Shown: positions 53,299 through 61,980 of the stretch, one piece after another
How the letters are laid out: every line of letters begins with the position of its first letter
Position numbering within the stretch: position 1 is the first letter of the stretch
Made by a program: the position numbers and the translations under genes
Source of the DNA: Pseudomonas nabeulensis
GTDB taxonomy: Bacteria > Pseudomonadota > Gammaproteobacteria > Pseudomonadales > Pseudomonadaceae
Direction: 5' to 3'
Assembly (NCBI RefSeq): GCF_004682045.1
Contig: NZ_QUZT01000001.1
Coordinates: 186,001 to 250,000 of the forward strand
DNA length: 64,000 nt
The notes under the pieces: model-generated
What the model was told of the DNA's origin: nothing
What the model saw: only the letters and a program-made list of their open reading frames with translations
Databases searched by the model: none

Positions 53299-53745
53299 TC
53301 AAGGTTTGGGCCGGTCGAGCATGAAGGAGCAGTTGTCCGGCTGGCTGTCCTGGCAGATATAAATGTCCTGATCGAATGGACCGCTAACAAGATTCCAATA
53401 CAAGGTGCTGGTCAGCGACATGCTCTCGACTGCCACCGGCCCACCATAACGCAAGGCCACTACCTGCCCCGTACCGGTGCGGTAGAGGCACTTTTCAAGG
53501 TAGCCATTGTTTCGCTCTTGCCCCTTGCCCGGGGTAAACACAGCGCCAATGAATACGTCGACAAAGTCCCGGGACTCCACCTTCGCGCTTTGCCAAAACG
53601 CCTTCCCTCCTGCGGTCTGGAAGTAACCCTGTACGAAACGGATCGATGAAGGATAGGGACAGCCCTGCTCTGCCTTCGCGTGAGTGATCACGCCGCCCAG
53701 CAATAAGAAACTACATACCACGTGTTTAAACATATTAAGTTCCAT
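53299..53745 (-). CDS. Secreted DUF3757-domain protein
   Basis: A 148-residue protein. Signal peptide (F-K-H-V-V-C-S-F-L-L-L-G-G-V-I-T-H-A-K-A). The mature part has C-P-Y-P-S-S-I-R-F-V, Y-F-Q-T-A-G-G-K-A-F-W-Q-S, F-I-G-A-V-F-T-P-G-K and Y-I-C-Q-D-S, the DUF3757 pattern known mainly in pseudomonads, with four Cys. The start is ATG 53745 (53733 also possible; the frame extends to 53799). It ends 5 bp after the convergent ECH stop. A site of the shared dyad family lies 73 bp upstream. Confidence 0.75.
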   Translation of the reverse strand: MELNMFKHVVCSFLLLGGVITHAKAEQGCPYPSSIRFVQGYFQTAGGKAFWQSAKVESRDFVDVFIGAVFTPGKGQERNNGYLEKCLYRTGTGQVVALRYGGPVAVESMSLTSTLYWNLVSGPFDQDIYICQDSQPDNCSFMLDRPKP

Positions 53746-53817
53746 AAACCCACCAGGCACTCGGGAAAAATCAACGGTTTCCCACCCAGTGAAATGCATT
53801 AGAACCTCGAAGCCTAG

Positions 53818-53833
53818 CTGTTAAATCTGACAG
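53818..53833. promoter_or_regulatory. 16-bp dyad site 5 (LuxR-box-like)
   Basis: CTGTTAAATCTGACAG on the plus strand (CTGTCAGATTTAACAG on the gene strand), 73 bp before the DUF3757 start and just beyond the terminator of the upstream gene. A TTCTAA lies 13 nt after it, closer than at the other sites by about one helical turn. Confidence 0.55.
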
Positions 53834-53857
53834 TACGGATAAACGGCACCCACAAAA

Positions 53858-53880
53858 AAGCGGCGCATCGTGCGCCGCTT
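53858..53880 (-). terminator. Rho-independent terminator after the Tyr-rich lipoprotein gene
   Basis: On the minus strand a perfect 10-bp stem, AAGCGGCGCA with TGCGCCGCTT (53871-53880 with 53858-53867), loop of three, then TTTTTT. It ends the gene at 53895-54251. Confidence 0.88.
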
Positions 53881-53894
53881 GCAGTACTGGCCCT

Positions 53895-54251
53895 TCAACG
53901 GTGACCGCCGCGGCCACCTCCGTGATCGGAACCGCGTCCGTGCCCACCATTTCCCCCATGATCCCCCCAGCCCTGGTTTGGATAAGGTCGATAACCGGCG
54001 CGGGGGCCAGCTGGATAGTAGCGAGGGGCCGGTTGGTAATAACGCGGCGCCGAGTAGTAACGCGGTTGAGGCGCGTAATAGCGCGGTGCAGGGTAGTAAT
54101 CACGACGGTATTGATACGCCGTGCCACCGCCGTAGTAGTACACCGGCGCCGGTGAGGTGTAGACCTCGGATCGATAGCCTCCATCGTAGTAGGGCACACA
54201 GGCCGAAAGAGTCAGACCGAGTAAAGCACTGAGCAGCAGTCGTCGATACAT
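53895..54251 (-). CDS. Tyr/Pro-rich lipoprotein
   Basis: A 118-residue lipoprotein. The signal ends in the lipobox L-S-A-C (Cys-17). The mature part is low-complexity with repeated P-A-P-R-Y-Y-A / Q-P-R-Y-Y-S units (five or six R-Y-Y) and a Gly/His-rich tail (G-H-G-R-G-S-D-H-G-G-G-R-G-G-H-R). GGAGG lies before ATG 54251. The Tyr-rich repeats suggest an envelope or metal-binding role, but no function is known. Confidence 0.75.
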   Translation of the reverse strand: MYRRLLLSALLGLTLSACVPYYDGGYRSEVYTSPAPVYYYGGGTAYQYRRDYYPAPRYYAPQPRYYSAPRYYQPAPRYYPAGPRAGYRPYPNQGWGDHGGNGGHGRGSDHGGGRGGHR

Positions 54252-54567
54252 GGCGGCCTCCTGGACCGCGAAAGAGCGCCTCCAGCGACGCTGGGGGGCG
54301 GCATTCATCTTTCAATGAATGACGAAATATCTGACATCAAAAACCGAATCTGGTGCGTTTCAGTAACAACTTGATACATCTGCGTAGGGCGCCGGATACA
54401 GCTTGGCCGAGCCTGTATCAAGCAGGCTTAACGGCTCCTTTGATTTATCGATTCAGTAAATTTACCTGGCTCGAAACTTTGCCGATTGCGATGATGTCAT
54501 TGTGATATCGCATAATGCCAGGGAGGCTCTAGTGCGAGCCCTTCGCCCTTATCGCCGGATTCGACCC
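54252..54567. other. Intergenic region before the chemoreceptor gene
   Basis: 316 bp, divergent. It holds a hairpin GATACAG (54395-54401) with CTGTATC (54413-54419) and an AT-rich stretch near 54440-54480. GCCGATTG (54482-54489) resembles the sigma-28 -10, but no matching -35 lies at the right spacing, so the MCP promoter is not identified. Confidence 0.5.
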
Positions 54568-56190
54568 ATGAAAATTTCCACCAAGCTGCTACTTTCGTTT
54601 CTTATGTGTGCGCTGGTCACCCTCGGGGTCGGCCTGCTGGGGATCCAAGGCGTCGTCCGACTTGCCAACGCCCTCGAATTGACGTTCTCCAATAACCTGG
54701 TTTCCGTCAGCAATACGGCGGCCACCCTCAATGGCCTGGTTGCCCACAACCGCGGCTTGTACCGCTTGATGGATGCCAGCAAAGGCGACGTCTCGGCACA
54801 GGACCGCGACCGTGTACGCCAGGACATCAGCAACGAACTCAAACGCAGCCAGGCCGCTTACGCCACCTACCGCGCCACGCCGCTGGAAGATGACGAACGG
54901 GCGGCCGGTGATAAGCTCGACCAGATTTGGCCGACTTACATCAGCAACTCCGAGCGCATCATCGCGATGCTCGATAGTGACCACATCGAACAGGCCCGCA
55001 GCCAACTCAACACCACCAACAACGAGCTGTTCCGCCAGGCACGTGAACTGATCCGCGTGATGATCGAGTCCAACAACCGCCAGATCAAGGAAGGTGCCGT
55101 CGCGGCCGATGAATTGCGTGCCAGCGCACTGGCCTGGATGATCAGCGGCATCGTGCTGGCCTTCATCATTGCGATCACTATTGGCGTGCTGATCACCCGC
55201 CTGATCACCCGCCCCATCGCCCAAGCGGTGGAAAGCGCCCAACGCATTGCCAACGGCGACCTCACCCAGGCCATCGTCACCCAGCGCACCGACGAAGCCG
55301 GGCAACTGCTGATGGCGCTGTCGGACATGCAAGGCGGCTTGAAAAGTACCCTGGTGGAAATCGCCAACGCGTCTGACCAACTGGCATCGGCCGCCGAAGA
55401 GCTGAGCGCGGTCACCGATGAGAGCAGTCGTGGCCTGACCCGCCAGAACGACGAAATCCAACAGGCCGCCACCGCCGTCAACCAGATGACCGCCGCGGTG
55501 GACGAAGTGGCGAGTAACGCCGTGTCCACCTCCGAAGCCTCGCGCCAGGCCACCGCCGAAGCCGAGGATGGCCGCCAGCAAGTGGAACAAGCCGTGTCCG
55601 GCATGAGTTCGATGGTGGGCGAAATCAACGACTCTACGCAGTCGGTGGCGGACCTCGCCGGCCAAGTGCGCGAAATCGGCAAGGTAATTGATGTAATCCG
55701 GGGCATCGCCGACCAGACCAATCTGCTGGCCCTCAACGCCGCCATCGAAGCGGCGCGTGCCGGTGAACAAGGTCGCGGGTTTGCGGTGGTGGCCGATGAG
55801 GTTCGGGCGCTGGCCCATCGTACCCAGACCTCCACGGTCGATATCGAAAAGATGATCGGCGCAGTACAGGTCGGTGCCGATGACGCGGTGGCCGCCATGA
55901 ACAAAAGCCTCACCTGGGCCAACAACACTCAAGGTCTGGCGCAGAACGCCGGTGAAGCATTGCAGCGGATCACCGCCAGTGTGGCGAAGATCAACGAGCG
56001 CAACCTAGTGATCGCCTCAGCCTCGGAAGAACAGGCCCAGGTCGCCCGGGAAGTCGACCGCAACCTGCTCAACATCCAGGACCTGTCCACCCAGACTGCC
56101 GCCGGAGCACACCAGACCAACGCGTCCAGCCAGGACCTGTCGCGCCTGGCCACTTCGTTCAATGTATTGGTCAGCAAGTTCCAGCTGTAA
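54568..56190 (+). CDS. Methyl-accepting chemotaxis protein (4-helix-bundle sensor)
   Basis: A 540-residue chemoreceptor. TM1 (about 6-28), a periplasmic 4HB_MCP-type sensor (about 30-185), TM2 (about 190-212), HAMP ([11 protein letters not shown] near 215), then the coiled-coil signalling domain with the tip [24 protein letters not shown]. No CheB/CheR-tethering pentapeptide at the end. ATG 54568 is set by the TM1 position. The ligand is unknown. Confidence 0.92.
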   Translation: MKISTKLLLSFLMCALVTLGVGLLGIQGVVRLANALELTFSNNLVSVSNTAATLNGLVAHNRGLYRLMDASKGDVSAQDRDRVRQDISNELKRSQAAYATYRATPLEDDERAAGDKLDQIWPTYISNSERIIAMLDSDHIEQARSQLNTTNNELFRQARELIRVMIESNNRQIKEGAVAADELRASALAWMISGIVLAFIIAITIGVLITRLITRPIAQAVESAQRIANGDLTQAIVTQRTDEAGQLLMALSDMQGGLKSTLVEIANASDQLASAAEELSAVTDESSRGLTRQNDEIQQAATAVNQMTAAVDEVASNAVSTSEASRQATAEAEDGRQQVEQAVSGMSSMVGEINDSTQSVADLAGQVREIGKVIDVIRGIADQTNLLALNAAIEAARAGEQGRGFAVVADEVRALAHRTQTSTVDIEKMIGAVQVGADDAVAAMNKSLTWANNTQGLAQNAGEALQRITASVAKINERNLVIASASEEQAQVAREVDRNLLNIQDLSTQTAAGAHQTNASSQDLSRLATSFNVLVSKFQL

Positions 56191-56273
56191 GTAGCCTGCG
56201 CCAGGGCTGCGCTGTATCGTGCAAGGCACACCGGGACTCACCGGGACCTTGCACCTTTCAGCCTGAACTGACC

Positions 56274-56486
56274 ATGACTACGCCAACCCTCTGCCCCGCC
56301 TGCGGTGCGCGCAACGACTGCGCCCTGGCCGACCCGCGCACTGCCGACCAAGCCTGCTGGTGCTACAGCGTCAGCATCAACCCGGCGGTACTCGAAGCGC
56401 TGCCGGATGAACTGCGCAACAAGGCTTGCCTGTGTCCGCGTTGCGCCCAGGTGGATGAACAACTGCGTGGCCGCCATGCGGATTGA
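56274..56486 (+). CDS. Cysteine-rich CWC-family protein
   Basis: A 70-residue protein with C-P-A-C-G-x-x-N-x-C, C-W-C-Y and C-L-C-P-R-C, the CWC (Cys-Trp-Cys) zinc-binding pattern. Small cytoplasmic metal-binding protein of unknown role. It overlaps the downstream pseudouridine synthase gene by 11 bp, so the two are translated together. Confidence 0.82.
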   Translation: MTTPTLCPACGARNDCALADPRTADQACWCYSVSINPAVLEALPDELRNKACLCPRCAQVDEQLRGRHAD

Positions 56487-57168
56487 TCGGTTTCTCAGCA
56501 ATCTGCCTCGTTTCAATCGCAAGCAGGTACGCCTGTTGCTGGTTGAGCGACAGGTGACAGTGGACGGGGTGACGGTCGACGACCCTCACCATGATGTACG
56601 TGAATTCAGCCGGGTCTGTGTAGGCGGTGAAGTGTTGCAGGTGGGCAAGCCGGCGCGCTATTTCATGTTGCATAAGCCTAAGGGCTGCGTGAGTGCCACG
56701 TCAGACCCGCAGCACCCGACCGTTATCGACCTGTTGGACGAACCGGATAAAGACGAGCTGCATATCGCCGGCCGCCTGGATTTCAACACCACCGGTCTGA
56801 TGATCATCACCAATGACGGCCAATGGTCGCGGCGTCTGACCCAACCGCAGACCAAATTACCCAAGGTTTATTGGGTGGAGACCGAGCAGGACATTGGCCC
56901 GGAGTACGCGTCGGCCTTCCAGGCGGGCCTGTACTTTGCCTTTGAAGACCTCACCACCCAGCCCGCCGAGCTGCAAGTGCTTCGCCCGACGACAGCGCGA
57001 CTGAGCATTATCGAAGGCCGTTACCACCAGGTGAAACGCATGTTCGGGCACTTCAATAACAAGGTCATCGGCCTGCATCGCGAGCGCATGGGGCCGCTGG
57101 TGTTGGACACAGCCCTCGCGCCCGGTGAGTACCGGGCACTGACTGACGAAGAAATCCGACAGGTCTGA
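56476..57168 (+). CDS. RsuA-family pseudouridine synthase
   Basis: A 230-residue pseudouridine synthase. An N-terminal S4 domain (R-I-D-R-F-L-S-N-L-P-R-F-N-R-K-Q-V) leads to the catalytic domain with A-G-R-L-D-F-N-T-T-G-L-M, whose Asp is the nucleophile, and K-V-Y-W-V and Y-H-Q-V-K-R-M-F near the end. RsuA modifies 16S rRNA U516; the exact target here is inferred from family. ATG 56476 gives the family's length; the open frame to 56305 is a shadow of the CWC gene. Confidence 0.9.
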   Translation: MRIDRFLSNLPRFNRKQVRLLLVERQVTVDGVTVDDPHHDVREFSRVCVGGEVLQVGKPARYFMLHKPKGCVSATSDPQHPTVIDLLDEPDKDELHIAGRLDFNTTGLMIITNDGQWSRRLTQPQTKLPKVYWVETEQDIGPEYASAFQAGLYFAFEDLTTQPAELQVLRPTTARLSIIEGRYHQVKRMFGHFNNKVIGLHRERMGPLVLDTALAPGEYRALTDEEIRQV

Positions 57169-57475
57169 CGACCGTTCAGCCGGTGATGGCAAAAAACCGC
57201 TGGGTCGCCTTGCGAGGCAGCACCTCTGCTGCTTGAATCAAAACGCCAGCCAAATTATGACTGGCGAGTCGCCTATAACCTCCAAGAAACACTTTGCCCC
57301 CGCCCGCGCTTGATCTACGGGCCTTCCAGGCAAAACTGCCCGCCATAACAACACCCGTCGGCCAGCCGTCATCGGATCGACATGGGCTCTCACTTTTCCA
57401 GGCGTATGCCTACCTGTCACAAAGCTCGTGCAGAGTTATCTGCGCGCCCTACCCGCTTGCCAGGAGTCTTACGAC
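57169..57475. other. Intergenic region before phaG
   Basis: 307 bp. CGCCAG (57244-57249) pairs with CTGGCG (57261-57266), a weak hairpin without T-run. Otherwise no gene or clear promoter was seen. Confidence 0.4.
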
Positions 57476-58360
57476 ATGAGGCCAGAAATCGCTGTGTTGG
57501 ATATACAGGGTCAGTATCGGGTTTACACGGAGTTCTATCGCGCGGATGCAGCGGCCAAGACCATCATCATGGTCAATGGCTCCATGGCCACCACGGCATC
57601 CTTCGCCCAAACCGTGAAAAACCTGCACCCGCAGTTCAACGTGGTTTTGTACGACCAGCCCTACGCTGGCCGGTCCAAAATCCATAACCGCCATGAGCAT
57701 ATGCTGACGAAAGAAGTCGAAGGCCAGATCCTCCTGGAGCTTATCGACCACTTCGCCGCCGAACACGTGCTGTCCTTCTCCTGGGGCGGCGCCTCCACCT
57801 TGGTCGCCCTCGCCCAGCGTCCACGTCGCGTGGAAAAAGCCGTGATCAGCTCGTTCTCACCGGTGATCAACGCCCCCATGCGCGACTACCTGGAGCGTGG
57901 CGTCGACTACCTCAGCAACCTCGACCGCGACCGCGTCGGCCACCTGGTCAACAGCACCATCGGCAAACACCTGCCGTCGCTGTTCAAGCGCTTCAACTAC
58001 AAGCACGTGAGCAGCCTGGCCGAGCATGAATATGGGCAGATGCACTTCCATATCAGCCAAGTGCTCAACAGCGACCGGCTGTGCTACATCAAGGCGGCCA
58101 AGCAAATCGACATTCCGGTGTTGTTTGTGAACGGTGAATGGGATGAATACACCAGCGCCGAGGATGCCAAGCTGTTTGGCCAGCATGTGGCCAACAGCCG
58201 CTTCAGCACCGTGCAGGCCACCGGGCATTTTCTGGATATGGAACACAAGGCAGCGTGCCGGGATACTCGGGAGGCGGTCGTCGGGTTTCTGAAACCAGAG
58301 CGGCAGGTCAGCCGATTGCGCTATCACCAAGGCCAGACACAGCATGCATTTGCAATTTGA
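57476..58360 (+). CDS. phaG: (R)-3-hydroxydecanoyl-ACP:CoA transacylase / 3-hydroxyacyl-ACP thioesterase
   Basis: A 294-residue alpha/beta-hydrolase closely matching remembered P. putida PhaG: M-R-P-E-I-A-V-L-D-I-Q-G-Q-Y-R-V-Y, G-S-M-A-T-T-A-S-F-A-Q-T, the nucleophile elbow F-S-W-G-G-A-S, V-N-G-E-W-D-E-Y-T and G-H-F-L-D-M-E (catalytic His). It links fatty acid synthesis to medium-chain PHA; RhlA (rhamnolipids) is a relative. AGGAG precedes ATG 57476. No pha genes adjoin. Confidence 0.93.
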   Translation: MRPEIAVLDIQGQYRVYTEFYRADAAAKTIIMVNGSMATTASFAQTVKNLHPQFNVVLYDQPYAGRSKIHNRHEHMLTKEVEGQILLELIDHFAAEHVLSFSWGGASTLVALAQRPRRVEKAVISSFSPVINAPMRDYLERGVDYLSNLDRDRVGHLVNSTIGKHLPSLFKRFNYKHVSSLAEHEYGQMHFHISQVLNSDRLCYIKAAKQIDIPVLFVNGEWDEYTSAEDAKLFGQHVANSRFSTVQATGHFLDMEHKAACRDTREAVVGFLKPERQVSRLRYHQGQTQHAFAI

Positions 58361-58366
58361 AATGAA

Positions 58367-58408
58367 GGGTTACAGGCGGTGAGCAAGCTCCCTCGCCACC
58401 TGTAACCC
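58367..58408 (+). repeat. Hairpin with half a REP sequence after phaG
   Basis: GGGTTACAGG (58367-58376) pairs perfectly with CCTGTAACCC (58399-58408). Inside is GAGCAAGCTCCCTCGCCAC, the right half of the REP pair seen at 17685 and 33915. Probably a REP remnant now acting as the phaG transcript end. Confidence 0.75.
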
Positions 58409-58471
58409 ACACATTTTTGAAGAAAAACTTCAAATCCTGGCGAACATCTGGTACAAAGTCAGCCGCTCTGA

Positions 58472-58545
58472 GCGGGTATAGTTTAATGGTAGAACAGTAG
58501 CTTCCCAAGCTTCCGACGAGGGTTCGATTCCCTCTACCCGCTCCA
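58472..58545 (+). tRNA. tRNA-Gly (anticodon CCC)
   Basis: A 74-nt tRNA with encoded CCA. Acceptor GCGGGTA/TACCCGC, D-stem GTTT/GAAC, T-stem GAGGG/CCCTC. The anticodon loop TTCCCAA gives CCC for GGG codons. The anticodon stem GTAGC/GCTTC has one T-T mismatch at position 28-42. Terminator at 58595. Confidence 0.95.
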
Positions 58546-58594
58546 CTCAATTTCTGTTCTCCCGTCGAGTAAGCGCTTGACGAGAGACGCAAAA

Positions 58595-58622
58595 AAAACC
58601 GGTCCTTGGTGACCGGTTTTTT
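58595..58622 (+). terminator. Terminator after tRNA-Gly
   Basis: ACCGGTC (58598-58604) with GACCGGT (58611-58617), flanked by A8 and T7 that extend the stem and give the U-tract. Confidence 0.9.
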
Positions 58623-58930
58623 TATGCCTCGAATTGGGTGATTCGACAGGGCGACAACTGTGCGCGGACGAGCAGGCCGGGTAGCTTTCGGGATACCGGC
58701 ACACTCGAAGCGTCCGACACACAGTTGCCATTGAGCATCGCCAATCGCGGGCGGTGCCTGACAAACCATAAGTAGCGCGCTTTCGGTGCACAACCCGAAG
58801 CGTTCCGATGGTTGTGTAGGCAATTTCGCAAGACTAAAAGTGCGAGGCGAAATACATCTACAGGGAAATCAAAAAAGAAAAGCCGATGCATAACCGGCTC
58901 TGATGTGCATGAAGCACCGACACTTCACGA
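58623..58930. other. Intergenic region without a convincing gene
   Basis: 308 bp between the tRNA-Gly terminator and a toxin-antitoxin pair. It contains the dyad CACAACC (58789-58795) with GGTTGTG (58810-58816). Several overlapping minus-strand frames are open, which is unusual for non-coding DNA; similar short translated fragments recur in Pseudomonas genomes from memory, so it may be a repeated non-coding element. Confidence 0.35.
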
Positions 58931-59224
58931 TTATCTCCGCTCCAACGCTGCCAAGACGTGGCACGGGTCATTGTATAGAGCCCGCAATAATGCTCTTGCT
59001 GGCCCCTCTGGCTCGCGCCGTCCTTGTTCCCAGTTCTGAAGTGTCCCTACAGGCACATCAATCGCTTTCGCAAAGCGCGTCTGAGAAAGCCCCGTGGCCT
59101 GTCGAATCTCTTTTACCTTCAAAGCATCAACAAAAAACTCGCGGGAAGGAGGACACTCACCTCTTACGATCTCATCCATCTGGGTCATGCTTTCGACCAG
59201 ACGATTGAACAGTTTTTTATCCAT
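58931..59224 (-). CDS. XRE-type antitoxin (HigA/NadS-like)
   Basis: A 97-residue HTH antitoxin: V-K-E-I-R-Q-A-T-G-L-S-Q-T-R-F-A-K-A-I-D-V-P-V-G-T-L-Q-N-W-E-Q-G-R-R is a complete XRE helix-turn-helix, preceded by a toxin-binding helix. I chose ATG 59224, which overlaps the toxin stop by 1 nt and has AAGG 8 nt upstream; GTG 59233 would overlap by 10 nt. It autorepresses and neutralises the upstream toxin. Confidence 0.9.
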   Translation of the reverse strand: MDKKLFNRLVESMTQMDEIVRGECPPSREFFVDALKVKEIRQATGLSQTRFAKAIDVPVGTLQNWEQGRREPEGPARALLRALYNDPCHVLAALERR

Positions 59225-59544
59225 CACTCCCACCTTCTGTTTATCTCGCTCAAAACCCTTCTTTCCGTCAACGAGAGATCATCCTTGATGCCCTTTCTGT
59301 AGATAAGGATCAATCTAATTTGATACGCCCTACAGAGGTGATAGTAAATCACCCTGACACCACCACTTTTCCCCCGCTCCGGCACAGCCCAACGGATTTT
59401 TCTCAGGCCATTGGTCCCCTGAATGACATCCCCGGCTGCGGGATTCTCGGCCAGAAACGCTTGGAATTCCCCATAACTTTCCTCGCTCAACAGTGTTGCC
59501 AAATCCTCGGTAAATGCGGGTGACTCAATAAATATCATGCTCAC
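59224..59544 (-). CDS. RelE/HigB-family toxin
   Basis: A 106-residue toxin of the HigB-2/RelE type (toxin first, XRE antitoxin second). F-I-E-S-P-A-F-T-E-D-L, G-D-V-I-Q-G-T-N-G-L-R-K-I-R-W-A and G-K-S-G-G-V-R-V-I-Y-Y are the family motifs; the C-terminus R-L-I-L-I-Y-R-K-G carries basic catalytic residues. A TTGACA lies at 59590-59595 on the minus strand, a possible -35. Confidence 0.9.
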   Translation of the reverse strand: MSMIFIESPAFTEDLATLLSEESYGEFQAFLAENPAAGDVIQGTNGLRKIRWAVPERGKSGGVRVIYYHLCRAYQIRLILIYRKGIKDDLSLTERRVLSEINRRWE

Positions 59545-59725
59545 GGCTATACGTCACTGGCGCATAAACAGCTTAATCTTGCCACCTATTGTCAAGCAAC
59601 GCCCACTCGTCACTCGCAGATCGACATATCAAAGATGCGCCACAATTTGTGAAGTACAAACTCTACAACCACAGAACGAGTGAACTGACGTAGGACGCAA
59701 CTGAGTTTCCCATCTGAAAAAACCA

Positions 59726-60955
59726 TTAGTCTTTTACCGCGATATCCCGTTGCGCGCCCCACGCCAACGGCAACGTCACCATCAACACCCCCGCCAACAC
59801 CATCACCGCCACCGGCACCCCCAGCCCATCTCCCACCCCGCCAAACACCACCGGCGCCAGCGCCCCGCCGCCAATTGTGCCGGTGTAGAACAACGCAAAG
59901 GCCTGTTCTCGTTTTCCGGCACCGGCCAAGTCCGGCACGGCGCCGTAGAGCACTGAGGATGTGCCGTTAAGCACCAGTCCGAGTACCGGCAACATCACCA
60001 TCAAACCAGCCAATGGTAGGTCCACCGCTGCCACGATCAGCAAGGCCGTGCTGGTTTCTGTCAGCCACACGGTCTTCATCATGCCGATGCGTGCACCGAG
60101 GTAGCCGCAGAGCAATTTTCCGAAGGCGCCGCCGATAAACAGCAAAGTCAGCGCCAGGCCGATACCGGCGGTGCCGGCGCCTTTGGCTTGCAAGAGGAAC
60201 GGCAGGAAGGTGAGAAAGCCCATGCGCACGGCGCTGTCGAGGGTGCCGGTCAGGATCAGCGCACGCAGGCCGCTGGCAGAGCCGCTTCCACTCTGGGGCC
60301 TGGTTTTTTTAGACGCCATGGACGCTGGCGACTGGCGGGGAATCAACCACCACAACAGTCCCGCCGCCGCCAGGCCGAGCAGCCCCAGGAGTGTGGCACT
60401 GGCGCGCCAACTGATCACCGTGAGTAGCAGGCCGACCAACCCCGGGATCAGGGTTTTGCCGATGTCGCCGGAAAAATTATAGTGAGACAGCGCCTGCTTG
60501 ACCCCGCCACCGTCTTCGTACGCGTCGGTGATCATCGATGACGCCAGCGGATGTTGAGTACTGGCCCCAAGCCCCCCCAACAACAATGCCAGCAGTAACA
60601 AGGTCAGCCCGCTTGCTTGCCCGACCAGCAAATAGGCGGCGCCCGCCAGTGCAGTGCCACCCACCAGCATTGGCGTGCGTCCCCAGCGCTTGGCGGCACG
60701 GCTGGCCAGCAGTTGGAACACCGCCATCATCCCGGAATAGGCACCGCGCAAAAGTCCGATCTGAGCGTAGGACAGTGCGAACTGCGCCTGCCAGATCGGC
60801 AGCAGCACGTAGATGACATCGGTCAGACCATCATGCACAGCGTGGGCGCCGCAGCCTGCAATCAGCGAGCGACGGCGGGTGGAGGTTTCGATGACGGTGT
60901 CGGTCATGGTGCAGGAACCGAGGGCAAGACGGGCACGATGCAGGCGCGGTTTCAT
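59726..60955 (-). CDS. MFS transporter, fosmidomycin-resistance (Fsr)-like
   Basis: A 409-residue, 12-TM MFS exporter. C-G-A-H-A-V-H-D-G-L-T-D-V-I-Y in TM1 and the low loop content are typical of the Fsr branch. ATG 60955 has GAGAGG 4 nt upstream; ATG 60907 (M-T-D-T-V) lacks a Shine-Dalgarno. Divergent from a LysR gene, which is probably its regulator. Substrate unknown. Confidence 0.85.
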   Translation of the reverse strand: MKPRLHRARLALGSCTMTDTVIETSTRRRSLIAGCGAHAVHDGLTDVIYVLLPIWQAQFALSYAQIGLLRGAYSGMMAVFQLLASRAAKRWGRTPMLVGGTALAGAAYLLVGQASGLTLLLLALLLGGLGASTQHPLASSMITDAYEDGGGVKQALSHYNFSGDIGKTLIPGLVGLLLTVISWRASATLLGLLGLAAAGLLWWLIPRQSPASMASKKTRPQSGSGSASGLRALILTGTLDSAVRMGFLTFLPFLLQAKGAGTAGIGLALTLLFIGGAFGKLLCGYLGARIGMMKTVWLTETSTALLIVAAVDLPLAGLMVMLPVLGLVLNGTSSVLYGAVPDLAGAGKREQAFALFYTGTIGGGALAPVVFGGVGDGLGVPVAVMVLAGVLMVTLPLAWGAQRDIAVKD

Positions 60956-61050
60956 GAAACCTCTCGTTTTATTTTGTGCGGTCTTTATAGAATGGTCGGC
61001 AGGTCTTGGACCAATACCGAATTCGCACCGATCAATACCCTGGAGCCAGG

Positions 61051-61965
61051 ATGCTCGACCTACGCAAGCTGCGGTATTTTCTGACAGTCGCCGAAGAGTT
61101 GCACTTTGGCCGCGCAGCCATTCGCCTGCACCTGGCACAACCGCCATTGACCCGGCAGATTTCGGCGCTGGAAGCCGAACTGGGGTTCAAACTCTTCGAC
61201 CGCACCAGCCGCTCAGTCACGCTGACGGCTCAAGGCCGCTCGTTTTTGCCTTATGCGCGAGTTGTGCTGGAACAAGTGGAGTTGGCACAGGTGATCGCCG
61301 GCAAGCTGGCGGCGGGCACCGCAGGGCAATTGGCGTTGGGCTACGTCAGCTCGATTGCCCTGTCGGACCTGTTCAGCCAGGTGATCCAGGGGTTCGCCCA
61401 GCGCTTTCCCGATGTGCAACTCACCCTGGTGGAATGCGCTTCCGGCAGCCTGGGTGCGCAGGTGGCGGATGGGCGCCTCGATATCGGTCTTAGCCGTTTG
61501 ATACCTCAGGGAAAGGAGATGCAAGTCCTGTCACTGGGCGAAGAACGCCTGGTGGCCGCAGTCTCCAGCGATAGTCCTTTGGCAACCCAGGCGCAGGTCA
61601 GCCTGGCGCAACTCAGTGCTTATCCGTTGATCCTGTTCCCGCCGGATTACGGCTCGGGGTTGAATCAATCTATCGAGCAGCTTTACCGACACCACGGACA
61701 ACCCTTGCGACCTGGGCCGACCGGGCGCCAGATTACTTCGATCATCGCCTTGGTAGCCGCTGGGCAAGGTGTGGCGCTGGTACCGGAATGTACCCGGAGC
61801 CTGATGAACAAGGGCGTGACATACAGACCGCTGGTGGAGGTGGATGCGTGTGCAAAGTTATTGGTGCTGACTCGCAGTGATACACGACATAGCCTGCTAG
61901 TGGATGCCTTCATGTCGGTGATTAGGCAAACGCCGATTGCAAACACTAAGCTTGAGCTTGAATAG
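61051..61965 (+). CDS. LysR-family regulator divergent from the Fsr-like MFS gene
   Basis: A 304-residue LTTR: L-R-Y-F-L-T-V-A-E-E-L-H-F-G-R-A-A-I-R-L-H-L-A-Q-P-P-L-T-R-Q-I is its HTH; the effector domain has L-G-Y-V-S-S-I-A near residue 95 and G-Q-G-V-A-L-V-P near 245, close to the BenM/CatM-like branch. ATG 61051 has GGAG. Divergent across 95 bp from the MFS gene, its likely target. Confidence 0.9.
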   Translation: MLDLRKLRYFLTVAEELHFGRAAIRLHLAQPPLTRQISALEAELGFKLFDRTSRSVTLTAQGRSFLPYARVVLEQVELAQVIAGKLAAGTAGQLALGYVSSIALSDLFSQVIQGFAQRFPDVQLTLVECASGSLGAQVADGRLDIGLSRLIPQGKEMQVLSLGEERLVAAVSSDSPLATQAQVSLAQLSAYPLILFPPDYGSGLNQSIEQLYRHHGQPLRPGPTGRQITSIIALVAAGQGVALVPECTRSLMNKGVTYRPLVEVDACAKLLVLTRSDTRHSLLVDAFMSVIRQTPIANTKLELE

Positions 61966-61980
61966 TAAAGTTTTCAGTTG

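Noticed and set aside
54482..54489. GCCGATTG before the chemoreceptor as a sigma-28 (FliA) -10
   Set aside because: The nearest TAAA is 20 nt away rather than the expected 15, so the promoter does not fit.
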